Made by a program: the position numbers and the translations under genes
Notes under the pieces: generated by a model
What the model saw: only the letters and a program-made list of their open reading frames with translations
Told to the model about the DNA's origin: nothing
Databases searched by the model: none
DNA from: Verrucomicrobiota bacterium
GTDB taxonomy: Bacteria; Verrucomicrobiota; Verrucomicrobiia; Opitutales; Opitutaceae
Length of the DNA: 64,000 bases
Reading direction: 5' to 3'
NCBI GenBank assembly: GCA_023443455.1
Contig: JAEZUE010000054.1
Location: 1-64,000 of the forward strand
Part shown: positions 33,886 through 42,391 of the stretch, one piece after another
Layout: each line of letters starts with the position of its first letter
Numbering within the stretch: the first letter of the stretch is position 1

Positions 33886-36342
33886 ATGAACTGGCTCGCG
33901 CGCTTCTCCCGGCCCTCCGCCCCGGCCGCCCCTCCCTCGATCCGTTTCGAGAACTCCCCCGTACTGCGCTTTTTGGAGACAAACCGCCTGGTCTCCGCCG
34001 CCGTGCTCGCCGCCACCGTGCTCGCGATCGTCGGCGTCAGCTACGTGGGCGTGTCGCCCGTCGCCCTCCCGCTCCAGGAGAACCAGCTCGCCAGCGTGCG
34101 CATCGTCGCCGCCGACTCCTTCGGCTACACCAGCCAGATCCGCACCCGCCAGGCGCGCGAACACGCCGGTGAGCAGGTGCCGCCCGTCTTCCGCGTCGAG
34201 ATGGCGCCCTTCCGGCAGTTCGAGACCCATCTGCGCGAGTTCTCCGCCGAACTCGACCGCTTCGAACAGCAGTACCTCGTCAACGAACCCGTGGCCCGCG
34301 CCGAGGCCCTGCGCGAACATGCCGCCGCGCTCGGCGTGCTCGTCGACGCCTTCAACGTGCGCGGCCCCTACCACGTCGCCGTCGAGGACATCTCCACCAT
34401 CCTGAGACTCGGCCCCGCCCGCGCCCGTTTCGCCATCCTCGAAAACGGGCTCGTCACCCTCCAGGAGCTCTACCGCGAGGGCATCTGCAACGACCACCAG
34501 GAACTCGTCGCCGCCGGCAACGGCGCCATCACCGCCTACCAGGTACGCGGCAGCGACGGCCAGATCGTGCCCTCCCGCGTGCAGTCCCGCGAAGACGCCC
34601 TCACCTTCCTGCGCATCAACCTCAACGCCGAAGGCGTCGGCCGCGACGGCGCCGGCGCGCTCTTCCGCCTCTTCCGCAACGGTCTCACCCCGAACCTCGT
34701 GTTCGACTCGGTCGCCACCGGCCGCCAACGCGCCCGCGCCGAGGCCGCCCTCAAGGACGTGGTCGTGAACGTCCAGAAGGGCCAGGTGCTCGTCGAGCCG
34801 GGCATGCGCATCTCCGCCGAGCAGTTCGAGCTGCTCTCCGCCCACCGCCAGTTCCTCCTCGACCAGGGCGGCGTCCAGGTTTCCGGATACCTGCAGCTCT
34901 TCGGCCGCATGCTGCTGGTGCTCGCGATGGTGCTGGCCGCCGTCGTCTTCATCCGGCTCGAGGACCGCGCTTCCCTCACCTCCAACGGCCGCCTCGGCCT
35001 GCTCGCGTTGGTCGTCGTGCTCAACCTCTGCCTGGTGCGCGTCGTCTTCCAGCTCGGCGAGATGAGCTTCTTCGTGCGCCACCCCGACGTCGCCGCCGTC
35101 CTGCCCTATCTCGCCCCCACCGCCCTCGCGCCGCTGATCGTCGCCGTGCTGCTCGGCACCGGCCCGGCCATCATGATGGCGCTGGTCGTCTCGCTCTTCA
35201 CCGGCGTCATCCACGGCAACCGCCTCGACGTGCTCGTGGTCTCGTTCTTCGCCTCCATGGTCGGCATCTACGCCTGCCGCCGCGTGCGCCAGCGCGGTCG
35301 CGTGATCCGCGCCGGCTTCCTCGCCGGCCTGAGCGTCGCCATCTTCGCCCTGTTGCTCGGCGCCGCCGACAACATCGGCACCGGCAACCGCGACGCCGTG
35401 CTCATCACCATCCGCCAGATGGGCGCGGGCCTGGGTATCGGCGTCGTCACCGGCATCACCGTCGCCGGGCTGCTGCCGCTGCTCGAGATGCTCTTCCGCC
35501 GCACCACCGACATCACCCTGCTCGAGCTCACCGACTACAACCACCCGCTGCTCAGCCGCCTCCAGCTCGAAGCCCCCGGCACCTACCACCACAGCCTCAT
35601 GGTGGCCAACCTCTCCGAAAACGCCGCCCAGGCCATCGGCGCCAACCCGCTGGTCTGCCGCGTGTGCTCGCTCTTTCACGACATCGGCAAGACCGCCAAG
35701 CCCGCCTACTTCACCGAAAACCAGCGCGACCGCGGCAACCCGCACGACGACTGCAGCCCCCAGGTCAGCGCCTCGGTCATCCGCTCCCACATCGAGGAGG
35801 GCGTCGAGCTCGCCACCCGCCACCGCCTCCCCCGCCTCGTCGTCGACGCCATCCGCCAGCACCACGGCACCACCCTCATCCAGTACTTCTACCAGCGCGC
35901 CCGCAAGGAGGCCCGCAGCCCCCAGCCCGGCCAGCCCGCCCCCGGGCCCGATGCCGCCGGCCCCGAAGTCCCCGAGGAGGATTTCCGTTACGAAGGCCCC
36001 AAGCCCCAGACCCGCGAGAACGCCATCATCTTCTTCGCCGACTGCGTCGAGGCCGCCTCCCGCTCCCTCAAGACCGTCACCCGCCAAAGCCTCGCCGAAC
36101 TCATCGAACGCCTCTTCCAGGAACGCATCGACGACGGCCAGCTCGACCAGTGCCCGCTCACCTTCGCCGAGGTGGCGCGCATCAAGACCAGCTTCGAGTT
36201 CACGCTGCTCAACATGCTGCACGCGCGCATCGCGTATCCGACGCCCGAACCCGCGAACGGCACCGCCGCCACCCTTCCCGCCGCCCAACCGCCCGCCCCC
36301 GACCCGACCACCCATGCCCGCGAAGAACAGCCGCCCCGTTAA
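33886..36342 (+). CDS. 7TM-HD domain phosphodiesterase (PgpH-like)
   Basis: 818 residues. One membrane helix, a large extracytoplasmic 7TMR-HDED domain (NQLASVRIVAADSFGYTSQI), seven membrane helices (GRMLLVLAMVLAAVVFIRLE to GAGLGIGVVTGITVAGLLPL), then an HD domain: APGTYHHSLMVANLSENAAQ, CSLFHDIGKTAKPAYF, SHIEEGVELATRHRLP and IRQHHGTTLIQYFY. These are the motifs of PgpH, which hydrolyses cyclic di-AMP. It precedes and overlaps ybeY, an arrangement common in bacteria. The signal sensed by the outer domain is unknown. Confidence 0.88.
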   Translation: MNWLARFSRPSAPAAPPSIRFENSPVLRFLETNRLVSAAVLAATVLAIVGVSYVGVSPVALPLQENQLASVRIVAADSFGYTSQIRTRQAREHAGEQVPPVFRVEMAPFRQFETHLREFSAELDRFEQQYLVNEPVARAEALREHAAALGVLVDAFNVRGPYHVAVEDISTILRLGPARARFAILENGLVTLQELYREGICNDHQELVAAGNGAITAYQVRGSDGQIVPSRVQSREDALTFLRINLNAEGVGRDGAGALFRLFRNGLTPNLVFDSVATGRQRARAEAALKDVVVNVQKGQVLVEPGMRISAEQFELLSAHRQFLLDQGGVQVSGYLQLFGRMLLVLAMVLAAVVFIRLEDRASLTSNGRLGLLALVVVLNLCLVRVVFQLGEMSFFVRHPDVAAVLPYLAPTALAPLIVAVLLGTGPAIMMALVVSLFTGVIHGNRLDVLVVSFFASMVGIYACRRVRQRGRVIRAGFLAGLSVAIFALLLGAADNIGTGNRDAVLITIRQMGAGLGIGVVTGITVAGLLPLLEMLFRRTTDITLLELTDYNHPLLSRLQLEAPGTYHHSLMVANLSENAAQAIGANPLVCRVCSLFHDIGKTAKPAYFTENQRDRGNPHDDCSPQVSASVIRSHIEEGVELATRHRLPRLVVDAIRQHHGTTLIQYFYQRARKEARSPQPGQPAPGPDAAGPEVPEEDFRYEGPKPQTRENAIIFFADCVEAASRSLKTVTRQSLAELIERLFQERIDDGQLDQCPLTFAEVARIKTSFEFTLLNMLHARIAYPTPEPANGTAATLPAAQPPAPDPTTHAREEQPPR

Positions 36343-36817
36343 GATCTACTCCGGCCACGCGAAACTGAAGTTCACGCGCCCGGCCGTCTCCGCGGTCATC
36401 CACACCCTCGACCGCGCCGCCGCCGAGGCCACCGACTGCAACCGCGGCACCTGGCATCTCGCGCCGGGCGAGCTCTCCATCGCCTTCCTCACCGACGACG
36501 CCCTCGCCCGCCTCCACGCCGACTTCATGGACGACCCGTCGACCACCGACGTGATCACCTTCCCCGGCGAGGGCGCCCACGGCCTGGCCGGCGAGATCTG
36601 CGTCTCGGTCGACACCGCCCGCACCTACGCCGCCAAGCACGACCGCCCGTTCGCCGAGGAGCTCGCGTTGTATCTCGTGCACGGATATCTGCACCTCGCC
36701 GGCTACGACGACCTCGCGCCGCTCACCCGCCGCCAGATGCGCGCCGCCGAGCGCAACGCGATGTCGGTGCTGCGCACCGCCAAGAAGCTGCCCGAGTTCT
36801 CGCTCAGGTCCCCGTAG
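36314..36817 (+). CDS. ybeY: Endoribonuclease YbeY (rRNA maturation factor)
   Basis: 167 residues. LSIAFLTDDALARLHADFMD, STTDVITFPGEG and the zinc motif LVHGYLHLAGYDDLAPL near residue 125. YbeY cuts near the 3' end of 16S rRNA and assists ribosome quality control. In the classical motif HGxLHLxGYDH the third ligand is His; here it is Asp, a variation known in some phyla. The start lies within the end of the HD gene (29-bp overlap). Confidence 0.9.
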   Translation: MPAKNSRPVKIYSGHAKLKFTRPAVSAVIHTLDRAAAEATDCNRGTWHLAPGELSIAFLTDDALARLHADFMDDPSTTDVITFPGEGAHGLAGEICVSVDTARTYAAKHDRPFAEELALYLVHGYLHLAGYDDLAPLTRRQMRAAERNAMSVLRTAKKLPEFSLRSP

Positions 36818-36888
36818 GCCGCCGCGGCGAACTGGCCATGCGGCCCGGGCAACGCCCCGGCCGCCAACGGCACCACCTACGCCACCGA

Positions 36889-38513
36889 CTACCGAGCGGG
36901 CAATTCCCGCGCCGCCCGCTCGACCTCGCGGTACTGGGCCCGGAAATGCTCGGCCAATTCCTTCGACAGCCGCATCTCCTCGGCCTTGTCGGGTGACGAC
37001 AGGCGCCGGTGGATCTCCCCGATCGCCCGGTCGTAGTCCACCGCCGACAGATCGCCGAGGCGCATCACCAGATGCTCCGGGCACCCCCGATCGACCACCA
37101 CCCGCCAGGCCGACTGCAGCTCGGCATGCGAATCCTGCCCGACCGCCCGGATGACGAAGGCGAGCTCGCGGAAGAGCCGACCGGTCCACTGCGGCCGATA
37201 CACGAGAGGCTCGGCACCGCCGTACGGATCCGACTCCGGATCCGACGCCTGCCGCCGCGCCCCGGCATCGGCGTAGTAGTCGCGCCGGATCGGCAGGCGC
37301 CGCAGCGCAAAATGCCCCGGGCCGCCGGGCGTGCCCACGCGCTGGTTCCACAGCCGCTGGCCATCCATGGAGAGCAGGTATTCGATGAAATCGCACGCGA
37401 GTTCCCGGTGCGGCGCGCCGCGGAGCAACGCGACCGGATCCGCCGTGAACGCGGAGCCGCCGATCGGCTCGACGAAGCGCACGCGCGATTCTCCCTCGCG
37501 CCGCGCCATCGCCTCCTCGGCGTAACGTCCGTAGAAATCGATGCACACGCCGACCGCCGCATCGCCCTGCCCCACGTCGATCGGCGGCTTCTGCGAGCTG
37601 TCGGTGAAATACCGCGCGTTGGCCGCGGCGAGCTGGAGCACCCGCAGCCCTTCGATCCAGCCTTCGCGCACCGCGCGCGCCTCGCGTTTCGCGGCGTCCG
37701 GCTCGAGCTCCGCGAGCGCCTCCCAACGCCGCTGCATCTGCTGCTGCACCACCATCTCGTAGGCGGCCGCCACCGAAGCGCTGCGCGTCGGGTCGGCCAT
37801 CGCCACCTCGCCGAGCAGCTCCGGCCGCGTCAGGTCGCTCCAACGTTCCACACGATCGACACCGAGCCGCTCCAGCGCGTCCCGGTTCGCCAGCAGGCCG
37901 AACGAGGAGAGCACCGTGCCGTACCAGCGGCCCTCGGGATCCTGCAGCTCGACCCCGGCCCAGCGCTGCGGCAGCACCGCCTCGTCGAACCACTCCGGAT
38001 GCCGCCGACGTATCCCGGCATCCACGGTGCGGCCGGCCCGCGCCTCGCGCGCATGCTCGTAGTTGCCGCCGCCAAAAAACACGTCGAGCCCGACCCCCAC
38101 GGCCGAGGCGAGGAACGCCCGCCGCGCCGCCTGCATCGGAGCGTCGTCGGCCGGGTCGGCGGGCAACACGACCGCCGGGTCCATCGCCGCCTCGCCGAGC
38201 GCGGGATCCCAGCCGCCCCCGCGGATCCGCCGCCACTCCTGCTCGAAGGCGCCGCGTAACCCGCCTTCAGATACCGCACGGTCTCGCTCGCCCCGCCGAT
38301 GACGCGCCAGTCGATGCGCACCGTGCGCCCGGTGCGCCCGAGGTACCACCGCGCGAAACCCGCGCCGAACTCGTGCCGGATCGCCTCGTTGTGCGGCGTC
38401 ACCACGACCAAAGTACGCTCCGCCGCCTCGGCCCGCCGGGGCGGGCGCAGCAGGAACGGCGCGGCCACCAGCACCGCCAACGCGCCGAGCACAAGGTTCC
38501 GGGTCCAGGTCAT
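36889..38513 (-). pseudogene. ABC transporter substrate-binding protein, frameshifted
   Basis: From ATG 38513: signal peptide (RNLVLGALAVLVAAPFLLR), then TLVVVTPHNEAIRHEFGAGF and ASETVRYLKAG in one frame. Near 38260 the frame shifts by one base; the rest continues as LRGAFEQEWRRIRGG, FFGGGNYEHAREARAG, FVEPIGGSAFTADPVALLRG to the stop at 36889. The site is a short C run (GGG on the coding strand) where one added G restores a single protein of about 540 residues. The fold is that of periplasmic iron/thiamine-type binding proteins. The adjacent ATPase gene is intact. Either a recent mutation or an assembly error. Confidence 0.75.
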
Positions 38514-38538
38514 GCGTCCGCGGTTCCCCTACACCCGT

Positions 38539-39609
38539 TCACGGCGCCACCACCACCACGTCCTCGGGATCGACGGTCGCCCAGACTTCGCCCTGCGCGG
38601 CGGCGCCGACAAAACGCGGATTGAGCTCGTGCACCTGCAGGGTGTGTTCGCCCGATACGAGGCGATGCTGGGCGATCTCCCCGAGGTAGAAGCTCTCCGC
38701 AATGCGCCCGCGCACCGCGTTGCCCGGAGGTTCCTGCCGCGCGAGCCGCCAACACTCCGGGCGCACGGAGACCGCCACCGGCTCGCCCCGCCGCGGCGGC
38801 GCGGACGCGTTGCCCGCGACGGCATGGAACCGGCACACGCCGGTGTCGACCACGAGCTGCCCGCCCTCGACCCCGACGACGCGACCGGGGAGAAGATTGG
38901 TCTCGCCGATGAAACGCGCCACCGCGGCGGTGTGCGGGCGCGCATAGACCTCGCGCGGCGAGCCGACCTGGAGGATCCGGCCCGCATCCATCACCGCCAT
39001 ACGATCGGCGATCGACAGCGCCTCGCGCTGGTCGTGCGTCACGTGCACGGTCGTGAGCCGATGGTCCTTGCAGACCCGGCGGATCTCGCCGCGCATCTCG
39101 GTGCGTAGGCGCGCGTCGAGGTTGGAGAGCGGTTCGTCGAGCAGCAGGCACCGGGGGCGCACGACCAGCGCCCGGGCCAGGGCGACGCGTTGCTGCTGCC
39201 CGCCGGACAACTGGTTGGGCTTGCGCGCGCCCAACGAGCCGAGCTGCACCGCCTCCAGCGCCTGCGCGACCCGCTCGGCAACCTCGGGCGCCGCGACCCG
39301 CCGCTCCTCGAGCCCGAAGGCGACGTTTTCCGCCACCGTCATGTGCGGCCACAACGCGTAGCTCTGGAAGACCATGCCCGTGTTGCGCTCGTGCGGCGCG
39401 AGCCGGGTGACATCCGTCTCGCCGAAGCGAATCGTGCCGGCATCGGGGTGCTCGAAGCCCGCGAGGCAGCGCAGCAGCGTCGTCTTCCCGCAGCCGCTCG
39501 GGCCGAGCAGGAAGAAGAGTTCGCCCGGCCGGATTTCCAGATCGAGCGAGTCGAGCGCCACGACCGAGCGGAAGCGTTTGCTGACCTGCTGGATACCGAT
39601 GGGAATCAT
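38539..39609 (-). CDS. ABC transporter ATP-binding protein, PotA/FbpC type
   Basis: 356 residues: FLLGPSGCGKTTLLRCLAGF (Walker A), VFQSYALWPHMTVAENVAFG (Q-loop), QLSGGQQQRVALARALVVRP (signature), CLLLDEPLSNLDARLRTEMR (Walker B), VHVTHDQREALSIADRM (H-loop), and a C-terminal TOBE domain (VAVSVRPECWRL, GEIAQHRLVSGEHTLQVHEL). The type serves importers for Fe(III), polyamines, thiamine or phosphonates. It lies 25 bp upstream of the frameshifted binding-protein gene in the same direction. No permease gene is adjacent, so the transporter is incomplete here. Confidence 0.9.
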   Translation of the reverse strand: MIPIGIQQVSKRFRSVVALDSLDLEIRPGELFFLLGPSGCGKTTLLRCLAGFEHPDAGTIRFGETDVTRLAPHERNTGMVFQSYALWPHMTVAENVAFGLEERRVAAPEVAERVAQALEAVQLGSLGARKPNQLSGGQQQRVALARALVVRPRCLLLDEPLSNLDARLRTEMRGEIRRVCKDHRLTTVHVTHDQREALSIADRMAVMDAGRILQVGSPREVYARPHTAAVARFIGETNLLPGRVVGVEGGQLVVDTGVCRFHAVAGNASAPPRRGEPVAVSVRPECWRLARQEPPGNAVRGRIAESFYLGEIAQHRLVSGEHTLQVHELNPRFVGAAAQGEVWATVDPEDVVVVAP

Positions 39610-39777
39610 GGCGATGGACGTCGGGGCGAACGCAACGGCCGGCACCGCCCCGAGTCAAGGCGCGGCACCGGGCCGGGGCTCGACGACAGCCATCCCCCGG
39701 CGTGAAACGCTCCGCCGGAATTTCACGGGAAGCATGTTGCCTGCGGTTCGCGCACTCCCCTAGCCTCGAACCTCGCC

Positions 39778-40359
39778 ATGGCCTCCCCTCGCACCAAATT
39801 GATTCCCGCGCATCAGGATCTCGCCGAAATTCTCGTCTCGGAGACACAGATCCGACGACGGCTCGGCGTGCTGGCCAACCAGATCGACAAGACCTACGCG
39901 GGCCAGGAGGTCACCGTGATCGCGATCATCAACGGCGCGCTCCTTTTCACCGCCGATCTGCTCCGCCAGATCAGCCGTCCGGTGCGGCTCGACTGCGTGC
40001 GCGTCTCGAGCTACCGCAACGCCACCAGCCCGGTCACCGCGCCCGAGCTGCGCAGCACGCTCACGCTCGACATCGAGAACCGGCACGTGCTGCTCATCGA
40101 CGACATTCTCGACACCGGCAAAACCCTCTCGATGGTCGTGAACCTCATCGAGGGCATGAAGCCGGCCTCCGTCCGCACCTGCGTGCTGCTCGACAAACGC
40201 GGCCGCCGCGAGGTGCCCTGCGAGGCCGATTTCGTCGGCTTCGAGATTCCCGACCGCTTCGTGGTGGGCTACGGCCTCGATTTCGCCGAACGCTACCGCA
40301 ACCTGCCCTGTATCGGTGTTCTGAAGCCCGAGCTGCAGAACCCGCCGGAGTGGGCGTAG
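39778..40359 (+). CDS. hpt: Hypoxanthine phosphoribosyltransferase
   Basis: 193 residues. VIAIINGALLFTADLLRQI, RLDCVRVSSYRNATSP, and the PRPP loop HVLLIDDILDTGKTLSMVVN near residue 103, then LLDKRGRREVPCEADFVGFE and VVGYGLDFAERYRNLPCIGV. It salvages hypoxanthine and guanine to IMP and GMP. The length fits the bacterial family. It is divergent from the ABC ATPase gene. Confidence 0.93.
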   Translation: MASPRTKLIPAHQDLAEILVSETQIRRRLGVLANQIDKTYAGQEVTVIAIINGALLFTADLLRQISRPVRLDCVRVSSYRNATSPVTAPELRSTLTLDIENRHVLLIDDILDTGKTLSMVVNLIEGMKPASVRTCVLLDKRGRREVPCEADFVGFEIPDRFVVGYGLDFAERYRNLPCIGVLKPELQNPPEWA

Positions 40360-40399
40360 CGCGGATCGGAAACCCGATCCGCCCCTCCCCTACGTGATG

Positions 40400-40534
40400 A
40401 TGCGGTCGAGAGGCGAGCGTCGAGGGAAGCTCGACATCGTTGGCGAGCTTCCAGCCCGAGTGCTTCGCTCGATCTCCTCGGTGATCGGCCCCTCGACGCT
40501 CGTCACTCGTCACTCGACCGAATGCTTGGCTCAG
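40400..40534 (-). repeat. MITE-like repeat, copy 2, starting at the amidohydrolase stop codon
   Basis: Inverse orientation relative to copy 1 at 9567. Read on the minus strand it begins CTGAGCCAAGCATTCGGTCG at the amidohydrolase TGA, matches copy 1 for about 95 bp, then diverges to end in CGACGCTCGCCTCTCGACCG. Its two ends are imperfect inverted repeats (CGGTCGAG...CGAGCGTCGAGG). It fills the gap between convergent hpt and the amidohydrolase gene. Confidence 0.7.
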
Positions 40535-41424
40535 GCCCGCTCGCGTAGGCGCAACCAGTTCCCGCCCAGCACCGCGGCGCGCTCCTCGGCGCCGAGCCCG
40601 CAGTCGCGGATCTCGCCCAGGAAGCGCGTGAAGTCCGGCTCGGTCTGGTGCTTGGGATAGAGCCGCAGCGGATAATCCGAACCGTAGAGAATCCGCTCCT
40701 CCCCTACGACCGCCGCCACGCGGCCGAAGATCTCGGGCCGGTACAGCAGCGGCGACGCCGCTGTGTCGTAGAAGACATTGCGCAACGGCCTCGCCACGGC
40801 GCTGTTGTGTTCGAAAAACGGCAGCAGCCCGCCCCAGTGCGCGAGCACGAACACCACCTCCGGATGCCGCCGCACCAGCGCGAGCAGGTCCATGAACGGC
40901 GTCTCCACTCGCCCGGGATACGCGCGCCCGGCCGGCTCCGTCACATGCAGATTCACCGGCCAATGCCGCGCCGCCGCGCACTCCAGCGCCATCGCCAGCA
41001 CCGGGTCGTCGTAACCAAAACCTTGAGCCGGCGGACAAAGTTCGCCGAGCCCCGAGAGTCCCTCCGCGTGGCAGCGCTCCATTTCGGCACGCACACCGGC
41101 CTCGCCCGCCGCCGCATGCAGCGTGGCAAACGCCTCGAACCGGTCCGGGTGCGCACGCACGCACTCGCCGAAGAAGCGGTTCTGCTCGGCACAGGTTTCG
41201 GGATGTTCCCAATACCAGCCGAGCAGGACCGCCCGGTCCACGCCAGCCGCGTCCATGTCGCGCAACAGACGGTCCGCATTCGCCCAGCCCTGCAGGCTCG
41301 GCGCGCCATCGCCCCGCGGCCCGACCATCGCCGCCCAACGCCCCTCGCCCCGCGCCGCCGCCCAGCCCGCCGGATCCGCGATCGCGTCGTCGGGATAGAG
41401 ATGCACATGGCAGTCGATGATCAT
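40531..41424 (-). CDS. Amidohydrolase, TIM-barrel (amidohydro_2 type)
   Basis: 297 residues: MIIDCHVHLYPDD (HxH metal ligands), DRAVLLGWYWEHPET, ALHAAAGEAGVRAEMERCHA, WPVNLHVTEPAGRAYPGRVE, VFVLAHWGGLLPFFEHN and LYGSDYPLRLYP (catalytic Asp). The pattern is that of the ACMSD/AMDH2 family of metal-dependent hydrolases or decarboxylases. The substrate cannot be told. The TGA coincides with the start of the MITE-like repeat. Confidence 0.8.
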   Translation of the reverse strand: MIIDCHVHLYPDDAIADPAGWAAARGEGRWAAMVGPRGDGAPSLQGWANADRLLRDMDAAGVDRAVLLGWYWEHPETCAEQNRFFGECVRAHPDRFEAFATLHAAAGEAGVRAEMERCHAEGLSGLGELCPPAQGFGYDDPVLAMALECAAARHWPVNLHVTEPAGRAYPGRVETPFMDLLALVRRHPEVVFVLAHWGGLLPFFEHNSAVARPLRNVFYDTAASPLLYRPEIFGRVAAVVGEERILYGSDYPLRLYPKHQTEPDFTRFLGEIRDCGLGAEERAAVLGGNWLRLRERA

Positions 41425-41470
41425 GGGAACTGAAGAGTCGCGAGATGCCGGCCGGCGGCAAGCGCCGTCC

Positions 41471-41578
41471 CTATTCGCGGATCTTGAAAGGCAGGGCGAT
41501 TCGCATCTTGGTCGCCACCGATTGGCCGTCCTTGGTCCCCGGCGAAAAACGCCACTGCTCGACGGCCTCAACCGCCGC
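41471..41578 (-). pseudogene. Remnant of a TonB C-terminal domain
   Basis: Thirty-five codons read AAVEAVEQWRFSPGTKDGQS and ATKMRIALPFKIRE before a TAG. This is the end of a TonB/energy-transducer C-terminal domain (ALxAVxxWRFxPGxxxG). Upstream the similarity stops and no start or membrane anchor is found, so only debris remains. The whole stretch 41425-41926 holds nothing else that I can support as a gene apart from the leader of the RRM gene. Confidence 0.5.
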
Positions 41579-41926
41579 CGATCGCGTCCTCCGCCTGCCT
41601 CCCACATCCCGCAAGACCGACCAACAACAACACAATCCCAGTCTACCAGAGGCGCTCGATCGGGGGTCTCATCGTGCCAACCAGTGAGGTGAAACACCCT
41701 GATTTTGGCAACGCGAGATCCCGGGGAGCTTCCCTCCGGGCGTTGAAACTCACAGATTTCCGTTGCTATTTCCCGCCGTTGCTCCCTTGTAGCGCCACTT
41801 CGTTAGAGAGACGTTAGATGACAGAACATGGTGGATCGTCATTTGGAGCTAGGCTTCAGAGATGATTCGAAACCCGAAGTCCGGGAACAGGCTGACTCAG
41901 AGAACGGGAATCGACGAAAGAATCAT

Positions 41927-42322
41927 ATGAGCAACTCCAAACTCTACGTTGGTAACATGTCCTTCAGCACGACCGAGTCCGATCTCCGCGACGCGTTCGC
42001 GCAGTACGGCACCGTCAGCGACGTCTACGTCGCCATGGACAAGTTCACCGGCCGCGCCCGCGGTTTCGCGTTCGTCACCATGAGCACTGCCGAAGAGGCC
42101 AAGCTCGCCATCGAGAAGCTTCATGGCACCGACCTCGGCGGCCGCACCCTCACCGTCAATGAGGCCCGCCCGAAGGAAGAAGGCGGCGAGCGCCGCAGCT
42201 TCGGTGGTGGCGGCGAGCGTCGTGGCGGCTTCGGCGGCGGCGACCGTGGCGGCCGTGGCGGCTTCGGCGGCGGCGACCGTGGTGGCCGTGGCGGCTTCGG
42301 TGGCGGCCGCGATCGCTACTGA
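41927..42322 (+). CDS. Glycine-rich RNA-binding protein (single RRM)
   Basis: 131 residues: one RNA recognition motif with RNP2 (KLYVGNMSF) and RNP1 (RGFAFVTM), then a tail of RGG-like repeats (GGFGGGDRGGRGGFGGGDRG). The form is like the cyanobacterial and verrucomicrobial Rbp proteins, often cold-induced RNA chaperones. The tail is encoded by a short tandem repeat of about 30 bp, prone to length change. The start is the ATG after AATCAT at 41921. A good terminator follows. Confidence 0.9.
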   Translation: MSNSKLYVGNMSFSTTESDLRDAFAQYGTVSDVYVAMDKFTGRARGFAFVTMSTAEEAKLAIEKLHGTDLGGRTLTVNEARPKEEGGERRSFGGGGERRGGFGGGDRGGRGGFGGGDRGGRGGFGGGRDRY

Positions 42323-42349
42323 TCACATCGGTCTCTACGACCAACCTTT

Positions 42350-42384
42350 CCAAGGCGGACCGCTCCGGCGGCCCGCCTTTTTTG
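42350..42384 (+). terminator. Terminator of the RRM gene
   Basis: CAAGGCGGACCG pairs imperfectly with CGGCGGCCCGCCTT, followed by TTTTTT. It ends just before the convergent hydrolase gene and may serve both directions. Confidence 0.75.
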
Positions 42385-42391
42385 CGCCCCC

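Noticed and set aside
33772..36315. Long minus-strand frame opposite the 7TM-HD gene
   Set aside because: Composition is low-complexity Gly/Glu/Val/Asp, as expected of an antisense GC-rich frame; the plus strand has HD motifs.
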